DNA from: Bondarzewia mesenterica
Taxonomy: Eukaryota; Basidiomycota; Agaricomycetes; Russulales; Bondarzewiaceae
Reading direction: 5' to 3'
Assembly: GCA_004802705.1 (NCBI GenBank)
Contig: SGPL01000168.1
Coordinates: forward strand, 1-58,506
Length of the DNA stretch: 58,506 nt
Part shown: positions 49,916-58,506 of the stretch, piece after piece
How the letters are laid out: every line of letters begins with the position of its first letter
How positions within the stretch are numbered: the stretch's first letter is position 1
Position numbers and translations under genes: made by a program
The notes under the pieces: generated by a model
What the model was told of the DNA's origin: nothing
Database searches by the model: none
Seen by the model: the letters and a program-made list of their open reading frames with translations, nothing else

Positions 49916-51828
49916 ATGGCTATTACTATTGCTCACAAGGACAAGCTGCGCAGCCTTCTAGCTTTGATAAATTCTGCCACCGAAGATGCGATTCGTCAGT
50001 ATGAGCTCGCTGGCCTCGACGTTCCATCCCTCGAGTCGGCGACGGAGTCACAGCTCCCTGAAGATACGACTGCCTTGAAGAAATCTCTTCGTATTCTTCA
50101 AGGTGCATGCCACCAGCTCTGCACCACGCTGGCCCCCCCAGCCCTTACCATACAAACCGTAAGTCGACCTGTCATCGTTGATATATTTGGATCAAGTGCT
50201 GAAAAAAAAAAACGTTCTCTTGTGATAGCGCTCCTTGGCCACAGCCGACATAGCCTGTCTCCGTGTCGTCGTCAACGCAAATGTAGCGGACGTGATTGCC
50301 GACCGTCCAGAAGGAATGCATATTCAAGAGATAGCCGCAAAGACCCACCTCGAGGGAGAGAAGCTTATGCGTATCATGCGTAATCTCGCAGCTACGCACT
50401 GCTTTCGAGAAAGTATGAGAGATTTCAGTTTCCATTATTCCTTCTGACGCAGTTTTCGTAGTATCACCTGGTACCTTCGTCAATAATCCTATCTCACTGA
50501 CGCTGCGTCAGAGCAATCCGCTGTCCGCGATGGTCAAGACTAGGGTAAACGAGTTCAACAAGATTGCCATGTCCCACCTCTACGATGCAATGGTGGACCC
50601 CGAATATGGTCACTCGTCCGATGCGCGCAGGTCGCCATTTTCATACGGTATAAAGGAAGAAATTCCGAACGGCACAATGTTCGACTGGCTTGGCCAGCAT
50701 GTACGTCTTTTCCATCAATGAGAATAGCAATTCACTAATGGTTGACATACTAGCCTGAGTCAAGCAAAGTAAAAAATATATTTCTCCTCGTGTTGCGGAC
50801 ATGAAGCTAATCATCGCGGAAAATTAGCGGTTTCATCGTTCTATGGTGGGCTATGCGCAAATGTTGGGACATGAAGCAGTCATCAAACGTACGCGTTCTA
50901 TCATGCTGATGTGACGTGTCTAAACTTTCCTTAGAATTTCCATGGGTAAGCCTCCCTCAAGGAGCAACTGTTTGTGACGTAGGAGGTGGTACCGGAACGG
51001 TGTCTATGGAGCTCGCAAAAACGTATCAGAACCTTCGATTGACGTTGCAAGATGTCCCAGGCGTTCTTGAGCAAGCCAAACAGGTTTGAGCACCTTATAT
51101 GTCCGCGTTTACCATAACCTGAACTTCATTATTTAAGATTTGGAAGAAGGATTACCCAGTCGCTGTTGAAGAACATCGTATCGACTTCGTTCCTTTCGAC
51201 TTTCTGCAAGAATCACCCGTGAGAGGCCAAGACATCTACTATGTCTGTTTATTTCCGGTCATGGTCAAGCTCAAACTCCGCTGACAACTACATAGATACG
51301 CCAAATCATCCACGATTGGCCGGCCGATGACTGTGTGAGAATCTTAAGGAATGTCCGTGAGGCCATGAAGCCGGGAAGCCGTGTCCTCATTCGTACGCCA
51401 CTGCATTACGTTCCGACCTTTCTCTGATTTCAATTTACTTCGTTGTAGATGAATACATTCTTCCTTCGAATTCCTCCGGTGCTACATCCCTGACGAATGG
51501 CTATGTGGCCGAAAAGGTGTGCACCACTATCATCCCTCCAAGTGTACTACCTCACCATGAGCGCATCCCTTAGGCACCTGAACCTTTGTTGCCCAACTAT
51601 GGCTTTGGGGGTATTCGCTCATACCTACAGGATGTGAACATGCTTGTCCTGTTGAATGCTGGTGAAAGGACACTCGAAGAATTTGCCGACTTAGGGTAAG
51701 CCCGTATCCTGCCAATTTGCGGCCGCCACGCAATTTTGACTGTTTTTAGGGCCCGAGCTGGTCTACGCTTCGTCAAACTGTGGGATTTCGTGGATACGGG
51801 TCTGGTGGAATTCGAAGCCGAAGTGTAA
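49916..51828 (+). CDS. SAM-dependent O-methyltransferase (COMT/sterigmatocystin type)
   Basis: Eleven exons (49916-50158, 50229-50412, 50453-50700, 50754-50768, 50828-50888, 50935-51083, 51138-51242, 51296-51392, 51449-51516, 51574-51695, 51750-51828) give 1371 nt and 456 residues, a normal size. The N-terminal half is the helical dimerisation region (LRVVVNANVADVIAD, IQEIAAKTHL). The catalytic half has the SAM-binding loop VCDVGGGTGTVSMELA, then LQDVPGVLEQAK, DFVPFDF and the general-base region YYIRQIIHDWPDD-like (IIHDWPADDCVRIL). Such enzymes methylate hydroxyls of phenolics or polyketides in specialised metabolism. No other biosynthetic gene is seen nearby. The fourth exon is 15 nt and codes PESSK. 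The gene is intact although it lies between three relics. Confidence 0.92.
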
Positions 51829-53759
51829 CCGATTCGGCGGCAAGCTCAGATGACTTCCGATAGTAGACGGGCTTACGCCATTCGGGAATGTATGAATTAG
51901 AGGCAGTCGTTGTATTCATTTTTAGCGTTCAATGTATAAGCATCCTCGAGTCTTTTTACCTAACTGTCTCCAAAATCACAATAAAGCGGACGTCCATTAG
52001 ATTTTTCGGGACCCTCCGAGTCTGGCAAGTCCTCAGACCCCAGGTTGCTGACAGGAAAAACAGGAAAAGACTCTTATGACGAGCCAGTGGGGACAAACTG
52101 AATGCTGTTCGTTAAAACTCGGTGCACATGGTGGCAACTTCCAATCGTCAGTATTTCCATATACGGGGCATGTGTACAATTAGTGACTGAAGTACTGATA
52201 AACGGTGTGTGGCATGTGATACGCACTCTGGAACTCCCGCCGGCGGTGAAAAATACGAGTCGATGGTTGATGCGACGGATGGGCGCTGTTCGCACGTAAT
52301 TCCTCGAGATCAGGAGATGTCGGCACATCTCGGCATATTCGCGCTCGAACCGAGTAACAGAAAAGTCCTCCGCGAATAAAATACGCCAGGTCCCTGGAAC
52401 ACGGAACACCCACCTGTTGACTAAGCACGTCGAACTGTTATCAGTTCAGTTACATACTGCGGAATTAAGTTACCGGGGAGCAGCTGGGAGCAGTCAGAAT
52501 AGGTCTGAGTACAATATCCAGAGACGGTTATCCTTCCACCGGCATACCAGTGTAGGAGATAATGCGTAAGTCCAGGGGATGCGTAGTTCGTCAGAACGTA
52601 CCTTGTTCTTGCACACTCAACTCCTGGCAAGGCAAGGCTGTAAGTATCCAAATCTTTGGAGCATGGAGCAAGCCAGAATCGACGAGCATGCCAGGTCTTC
52701 AGGTTGTGATTCACTGTAATTTCCTCGTAGCCAATGTCCTAACATGTATCGCAGTTTCCACGCTCGCATTCCCCGTCCCTGATGTCAACTCGTCTAGGCA
52801 ATATGACACTACATACACAGCCCTATCGGGCACCTGTTCCTACGTGCCGACGGCAGGTACCGATGCTGTATGTCGCGCATACTCCAGATAGTCCTTTATC
52901 CCTCGCTCGCCCTGCAGCATGTTCTACTCCTCAAGTCGCCTCAGTTAGTTATCAAATACGATTCTGAGGCAATGTTTATCATTGAACGTTCGTTACAATC
53001 TTTACGCTTCAACATGACAGGAAGAAGCAACAGTACTGAGATTACGAAGGGAAAACCGAGGCAATTATACGAGGCAAACAGGAGTCCGCAAGACGGCACA
53101 GATAGGGGGTCTTGAAAACTGCCGAAGACTTGAAACGTGTAGTTATTGGCTGACTACATTACATTGTAGCTCAGGTAAACCTCGTGACAACTCCACGGTG
53201 CTCAACTAGTGGCACCGCTGTCACCGAATTATCGAAGGGAAGGCCTGTCGTTAGGAACAGAAATACTATCATAGTAGTATGTCTTAGTAAAGTGGCATGG
53301 TTCCTGGGCCCGAGTTGAGGCTCGAGTGACTGTGGGGAAGCGAGCAGTACTACTGCCTCAACTGCCTGTTTTATAAATTTTCTTCTCACTTGGCGGATCC
53401 CACAGGTATAGTACTACCGCCGTCCATTCTCCTCCAACACAACTTTGACGTGGGATGAAGCAACTCTAGTGGTCGAGACTCACTCGAGGTTCAGTTCGGA
53501 ATATCATTCCGGCCGCATCCAAGTTGACTTCTATATCACACACCATATATAATTGTCTTCGGTGTCTGTGACAATCTGAAGGAGATTCAACGTTCGAACA
53601 TTCAACTGGACGCAATCCATCAAGGAGATCACACCGGTGCAAAGTCGGGCGTTCTGTATGCACGTCCTACATAGCCAATCACCAGCCTTATGACAATCAC
53701 AAGATGCCTTATCAGCGCTCGACGAACACTCGGTCTCAGATATATCAAACCTGATTCTC
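51829..53759. other. Long gene-poor stretch
   Basis: About 1.9 kb without a gene I can support. A plus-strand frame at 52562-52891 is protein-like in its second half (TYTALSGTCSYVPTAG) but matches nothing I know. No terminal repeats or tRNA were seen. Confidence 0.45.
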
Positions 53760-54960
53760 AGCGTCTTTCCTTGTCTTCTGAGCTCCGGGCCCCATTACGT
53801 ATGGGCTCGTAAAGGGAACTGAGGGGCAGAATCGTCGGAGAGCCTCCGCCTCACTTTCCGATGCGACTACAGTACAGGTGAGTACATACATACCAGGTAA
53901 TGACTTATTTATTTCATAAACAATGCATGTATTGTTTCATGATGCTGCTTTTGACATTGCCAGCGGCAACCTAAAAATAGGATCACTACTGATGCCTAAA
54001 CATTGAGGACGGGATGTAACGCACGCTTATAACCTTGATACTGACATCGACGAGAAGATAGAAGATAAAGGCCGAGATATTTGTAAGATGGCTGGAAGAC
54101 GGGACTCACTTACTTGAAAGGCGCAAGCTCGACATGCAGTGTATCGTCATACGACAAGAGCGCAGTTTTACTGGCGTTGCAGACGCAGTTGAATGGATCT
54201 GGTATGAGGCCTGCAAGACTGGATACACTCATGGTACGTGCCTCTGTAGAAGCCAACAGCAGAGGAAGGAATGGCCTTCGGCCCGAAGGAATTGACATCG
54301 AACAAGGCCTTCATTCGTTCCATAGAAATGTCTCAGGCGGCTGAAGCATAGGCTGAAGGACGATTAGCATTAGTGATTGTTGATTTCTTGATCATCACCA
54401 ATCCCCCTAAAACAGAGATCGGAAGTATATAAAAAAGATCAGCGTTGATTAGCATACGTGATTGTTGATCTCTTGATCCTCACTGATTCCTCCAAGCTGT
54501 ACCAGTCGTCTGATGAAAGACCGGAAGTATCAAAAAAATGAAGAACGTACGCCTTGTTGACAAGGATATCAAGTTTTCCGCCAGTCAACTCCGACAGTCC
54601 GACACACTAGCCTGCGCCTCACGGATGCTGTCCATATCTGCGACGTCCAGAGGAAGCGTCTCAATTCCCAGAACGGTCAGCGTCGGCATACTGTCCACTC
54701 GGCGAGACATAGCGAGGACCCTCAGCCCTAGATATGCCTGAATGAGTACGGAAATTACGAATCCCGGTGTAAATTTGGAAGATTGCGAACACTCACCTCT
54801 TTTGTGAAACTCTTTCGCGAAAGCCTCTTCGATGCATCCTGTAGTGCATCTATGTCACAGTCAGCGTTTCGCATATATATTCAGCATAACATACAATTAA
54901 AAGAAGTACATACCCCGTAATGAAAACGGTTCTCTTCGAATCTCCGGGGATGTTGAAGAA
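53760..54960 (-). pseudogene. Relic of an Ayr1-like short-chain dehydrogenase
   Basis: Pieces of one SDR gene can be read in order on the minus strand: SKRTVFITG (about 54915-54945, the cofactor loop start), CIEEAFAKEFHKR (about 54797-54838), LGLRVLAMSRR and IETLPLDVADMDSIREA (about 54610-54740), LDILVNK (about 54545-54575), ALFDVNSFGPKAI (about 54270-54320), CNASKTALLSYDDTLHVEL (about 54120-54190), VAAGNVKSSI (about 53937-53970) and SLYEPIRNGAR (about 53790-53830). The order and wording fit 1-acyldihydroxyacetone-phosphate reductase-like SDRs. The catalytic Tyr of YNASK has become Cys (TGC). An 8-bp duplication near 54590 shifts the frame, and a tandem repeat sits where an exon should be. 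Confidence 0.82.
54362..54537. repeat. Two-copy tandem repeat inside the SDR relic
   Basis: Copy 1 (54362-54436) and copy 2 (54447-54537) both start GATTAGCAT, continue GTGATTGTTGAT and TCTTGATC, and end with CGGAAGTAT before an A run. They differ at scattered positions. The unit is about 75-90 bp. The repeat interrupts the dehydrogenase relic. Confidence 0.8.
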
Positions 54961-55403
54961 GTGTTTCAACAAGGACACTCCAGGATACAAGAAAAAAAAC
55001 GAGTTGCAAGAGGCGGCGATGCTCAGCCTCCCTTACGTTGTCTCATAACAAGGTTCGATAGAAGTGTGGGCCGCACAAGCACGAGCCATTGCGGCTGTGG
55101 TCACTGGTGAAGAGGTGACGCGAGTTTCTGCCCTCGTTAATGCAGGGAGAGCGGTGACTATTGTGAACATCCGGTTGCGCTTAGCCAGCATCGCGTTGTG
55201 TTGAACAATTCGGAGCATTTCAAAAGATGTGGATTGAGGCTGAGTTGCGATGTATGTGGTTGTATATGGTGTAAGTATCACAGTCAAGCACTTTGCTTTG
55301 CACCACGATCCTCGCGATTCTCAACGCGTTGTGCATTCACCTCCACTTTATTCCCGCGTCCAGAACCACCGCCATCAGCGCAGACCACACCCCATAGAAC
55401 TTC
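54961..55403. other. Spacer upstream of the carrier gene
   Basis: Promoter of the mitochondrial carrier gene and the 5' side of the SDR relic. No additional gene is seen. Confidence 0.5.
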
Positions 55404-56820
55404 ATGTCTGCCGGAACTTCCAAGAAAGAAAAACCCCTGCACTCATTAATCGCAGGGGCGACCGCGGGCGCCGTCGAGGCGTGAGTCTCTCACCCTCCCA
55501 TCCCCATGCCGGTGCACCCTCTAATCAAGCCCAAGACAACAGGTTCGTGACCTACCCCACCGAGTTCGTCAAGACACGCTCGCAATTCGGCGGCAAAGTA
55601 TTAACTGTCCCCCTCCTCGCTATCACATGCCCTCGACTGATCGCGTTTGTATTTTTTTTCCCGAAACTCAGAGGGAGTCCCCGTTGACGATCATCCGCGA
55701 GACGCTTCGCACACACGGCGTGCGCGGGCTCTACTCGGGCTGTACCGCGCTTGTCGTTGGGAACGCGACTAAGGCCGGCGTGCGGTTCGTGAGCTATGAT
55801 CATTTCAAGGCTGCTTTGGCCGATGAGGAGGTGAGCGCCTCATCCCAGCGCGGTAATTGCCTCGTCCGGCTCACATAACTTCACGCTTATTTGATATCGA
55901 GGGTAAAGTCAGCGCACCGCGCAGTCTGGTCGGTACGCTTAATCAGTTTTTAATGCGATATGGCTGCGGATGCTATGAATTAATACGATGGATGAACAGC
56001 TGGACTTGGTGCTGGGATGATGGAGGCTATATTTGCCGTAACACCGTCGGAGACGATCAAGTACGTTCACGGATCTACCTACTCTTTAATTGTCTTCTTC
56101 TGAATCTGTGTTATCTGACGCCTTGCTCAGGACGAAACTTATCGACGATGCCAAGCGACCTCAACCGCAATACAAAGGGCTGGTGCATGGTACGGTTTCC
56201 ATCGTACGACAAGAGGGCATTACAGGAATCTATCGCGGGCTATTCCCTGTCGTCCGTCGTCCTTATTTTCCAACGCAGTCGTTTCACTCACATCTTGGAA
56301 TCATTCATGCTTATTGTAGATGATGCGCCAAGGCGCTAACTCCGCCATCCGCTTCACGACCTACGCGACGTTGAAGCAATTCGTGCAGAGTCGTACACGA
56401 CCGGGACAGGCGTTACCAGGGAGCGTCACGTTCGGCATCGGCGCGATCGCAGGCTTCGTCACGGTCTACACGACCATGCCTCTCGAGTGCGTCTTTTCTC
56501 TCCCCCGTCTATCCGCCATAAATGCTGACAGGCTCTGACCTTGAACGATGTTGCAGTGTCATCAAAACGCGCATGCAATCCCTCGAAGCGCGCGCACAGT
56601 ACAGGAACTCGTTCCACTGCGCGTACCGCATTTTCACTGAGGAAGGTATCCGGCGGTTCTGGACGGGGACGACACCGCGTCTTGCACGTCTCATAGTGAG
56701 TTTCATTTAGTTACCCCAAGGCAAGGACAGCCTGTTAATTGCATTTTTCAGTTGAGCGGAGGAATCGTCTTTACGATATACGAGAAGATGATACTACTCA
56801 TCGGAGGTCGGGATGTTTAG
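55404..56820 (+). CDS. CTP1: Mitochondrial tricarboxylate (citrate) carrier
   Basis: Nine exons (55404-55480, 55543-55597, 55672-55830, 55902-55932, 56000-56060, 56131-56251, 56320-56486, 56557-56695, 56752-56820) give 879 nt and 292 residues, the usual size for mitochondrial carriers. Three repeats each carry the Px[DE]xx[KR] signature: YPTEFVKTR, TPSETIKTK and MPLDVIKTR. ALVVGNATKAGVRF, the GLFPVMMRQGANSAIRFTTY segment and IAGATAGAVEA are typical of Ctp1, which exchanges citrate for malate across the inner membrane and feeds cytosolic acetyl-CoA and lipid synthesis. Related carriers (Yhm2-like) are possible, but the MRQGANSAIRF block favours Ctp1. It is followed by two other mitochondrial genes. 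Confidence 0.92.
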
Positions 56821-57243
56821 TTGCATGGGGGGTACAAATGGAGTGTTGCCAACCTCACACAAACAAAAGCACCAGCGTTCTCCTGCAACGCTCGGCCTCA
56901 TCGGTTTTTTTGCGTGTTTCGCTCGCGGTTCGACCTCACTTGCAGAGGGAAAGCGATGCATATTTGTACAGATGACCGTGAGAATGCGACATCCAACCGT
57001 GTTGATAGGAGACAAACATAGGAAAAGACAGGTTGGCGAACGGACTGTCGTAAGTACCACTAGGCGACAAAGCGTCCGGCAACAACGACATATCCTACAT
57101 CATCCGCATGAGCGGCTCAAAGTTATATTTCGTCGAGTCTGAGCAAAGAGGGTTAAGTGAGCTGGGGTGTACATGTCGGAAGGGAGGCGGAAGCGACTCT
57201 ACCATGTATTGATGAGCAACAAATCAGTGATAGCTTGACAGAA
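56821..57243. other. Convergent 3' spacer
   Basis: Between the carrier gene (+) and the ATPase-inhibitor gene (-). It presumably holds both 3' untranslated regions. No gene is seen. Confidence 0.55.
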
Positions 57244-57749
57244 TTACGAGTTGTTGTTGCTGATCTCGTCGTGCTCTTTCTGGAGCTTTTCCTGTAAAAT
57301 TGTGTCAACGATGGAGAACACATGTGTGCGGATCAAAGGTCAATTTACCAGTTCAGCCTTCTTCGCGTCAATCTACACCCCCCAAAAATGCGTCAGTTGC
57401 GAATGAAAACAGACAAGGAAAACAACACACCTGCTTCTTCAACTTCTCGAGCTGCTCCCGCTCGTGCTTGCGGGCATATTGATCTAAACGCGCACAAATT
57501 CATTCAACGGCAATTGCACAGAAAAAACATCAGGCAAACCTACCTTCATGCGCCCTCTCCTTCTTGCTATTCCCCGAATAACCTCATCAGTACCCGACGC
57601 CCCATCGAAGCGGTTAAAGAAAAAAGCAAAAATACCACGTACCTGAACTCCCTGCTCTGAGCAACACTGCCCTCCTTTATGCTGGAAGTGTAGCTCCTGG
57701 CACCGAGAGCGGACACGGCGAGACGACGGGATGTGATGCGGGCGAGCAT
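57244..57749 (-). CDS. INH1: Mitochondrial F1-ATPase inhibitor (IF1/Inh1)
   Basis: Five exons (57643-57749, 57544-57566, 57431-57483, 57349-57372, 57244-57291) give 255 nt and 84 residues. The N terminus, MLARITSRRLAVSALGARSY, is a mitochondrial targeting peptide. The inhibitory core follows (SVAQSREFSKKERAHEDQYA) and then a charged coiled coil rich in Lys and Glu (REQLEKLKKQ, KKAELEKLQKEHDE). IF1 binds the catalytic sectors of ATP synthase at low matrix pH and blocks wasteful ATP hydrolysis. Two exons are 23-24 nt. The gene is transcribed away from an ATP synthase subunit gene 214 bp away. Confidence 0.92.
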
Positions 57750-57963
57750 TTCGAATCGAGTTTGTAGTGATTGTAAGAGGAACGAAGAGATGAAGAGCGC
57801 GGAGAGGATTGCAATGTCTTTCGCGTCGCGAGCGGCGTTGACCGGCTTTTATGACGTGTGAGGCCCGTTCCAGACGCCGATCCCGGAATCCCCCGGAGAG
57901 CCCAACTCTCCCGTGTCACAAGTTGTGTCACAGTCACGTTTTACCCTTCACCGACCACCAACG
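57750..57963. promoter_or_regulatory. Divergent promoter of INH1 and ATP14
   Basis: This 214-bp region separates the start codons of the F1-ATPase inhibitor (-) and ATP synthase subunit h (+). No TATA box is visible. The sequence is C/T-rich near the subunit gene, with a CCAAC at about 57957. Shared control is inferred from the arrangement only. Confidence 0.6.
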
Positions 57964-58506
57964 ATGTCGTCCGCCCTCAGACACGCTGCCAACGCCGTGC
58001 GTGAAGCCTTTCATCTATCTTCTGATGAGCGGAGAAGAGTAATTGCTAAATATTTTCAATAAATTTTAGGCCCGCAACGTCGCCCGCTCTCGCACGTTCG
58101 CGACGAGTGCTGTCGCGCGCAAAGGCAAGTCAACACATTGACCTGGCGCTGACCGCGCCGTTTTTCCTACGACCGATGACTGACTGGAAATAATCCTCAA
58201 TCCTGTTTTCCATTTTGGATCGGTGTCCAGACCTTGTTCAGGATTTCTACGTTAAAGAGCTCAAGTCCTACAAGGCCCCTCCTGCCGTGCGTATCTCCTA
58301 CATCTGTCTCCAATTCCTCATTGCCGTCTGCTCACGTCGTCCGACCAAACACACAGGTCAAGGACGCACACGTTGGCGTCGTAAAACCTTACTCCGCCCC
58401 CGCGGCCCCGAAACCCCCCAACGCTCCCCACCGACCTCGCGTCCGAGCTCTCTGCATACGATGCTGCCGAGCCCACGCGCGCGAACGCTGGTGCCAAGCC
58501 CGTCGT
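57964..58506 (+). CDS. ATP14: ATP synthase subunit h (Atp14), partial at the right edge
   Basis: Exons 57964-57996, 58070-58124, 58231-58286 and 58357 to beyond the window. The protein starts MSSALRHAANA, continues RNVARSRTFATSAVARK (mitochondrial presequence), then DLVQDFYVKELKSYKAPP and VKDAHVGVVKPYSAPAAP, the conserved core of subunit h of the F1F0 peripheral stalk. The intron after 58124 starts GC (GCAAGT). In the last exon, a run of four C at 58426-58429 puts the frame out. With three, the reading continues naturally as DLASELSAYDAAEP. In a draft assembly this is probably a base-call error. The 3' end lies outside the window. Confidence 0.88.

Overview
The window is nuclear DNA of a filamentous basidiomycete, most likely an agaricomycete. 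Genes are packed on both strands and cut by many short introns (about 46 to 150 nt) with GTACGT, GTGCGT, GTGAGT or GTAAGT donors. I could reconstruct 17 spliced genes with about 124 introns, and almost every one keeps an open frame of the length expected for its family. A few N bases (near 2994-3205 and 21704) show that this is a draft assembly.

Layout. 1-9840: the 3' tip of an unknown gene, glyceraldehyde-3-phosphate dehydrogenase, a four-helix membrane protein, an Ish1-repeat protein of the secretory or nuclear-envelope system, an intron-bearing tRNA-Lys and a basidiomycete protein of unknown function. 9841-13212: an accessory island with a broken ankyrin-repeat gene and a 39-residue CaaX peptide gene that looks like a mating-pheromone precursor. 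13213-24446: cytosolic leucyl-tRNA synthetase, a KA1-domain Ser/Thr kinase and adenylosuccinate lyase. 25195-33231: a secreted GMC oxidoreductase and a Munc13-like C2/MUN protein. 33232-35631: ankyrin debris. 35632-45167: an ER Hsp70 of the Lhs1/Grp170 type, a Kre6/Skn1 beta-1,6-glucan protein, uroporphyrinogen-III synthase and an acidic unknown. 45168-54960: a second decay zone with a NucA/NucB-like nuclease relic, a truncated segmental copy of the leucyl-tRNA synthetase gene carrying a small inverted-repeat element, an intact O-methyltransferase and a short-chain dehydrogenase relic. 55404-58506: a mitochondrial citrate-type carrier, the F1-ATPase inhibitor and, divergently from it, ATP synthase subunit h.

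How the genes work together. Most are housekeeping genes with no operon logic. The exception is the right end, where an inhibitor and a structural subunit of the same enzyme, mitochondrial ATP synthase, share a 214-bp divergent promoter next to a mitochondrial carrier gene. The secretory and cell-wall genes (Lhs1, Kre6/Skn1, Munc13-like) are neighbours that act on the same route from ER folding to exocytosis to wall synthesis, but nothing here shows that they are co-regulated.

The most notable items are the CaaX pheromone-like gene, very small exons (down to 5 nt in gpd and 11 nt in the Kre6/Skn1 gene), two GC-AG introns, the leucyl-tRNA synthetase pseudogene with its inserted element, and the divergent ATPase-inhibitor/ATP-synthase pair.
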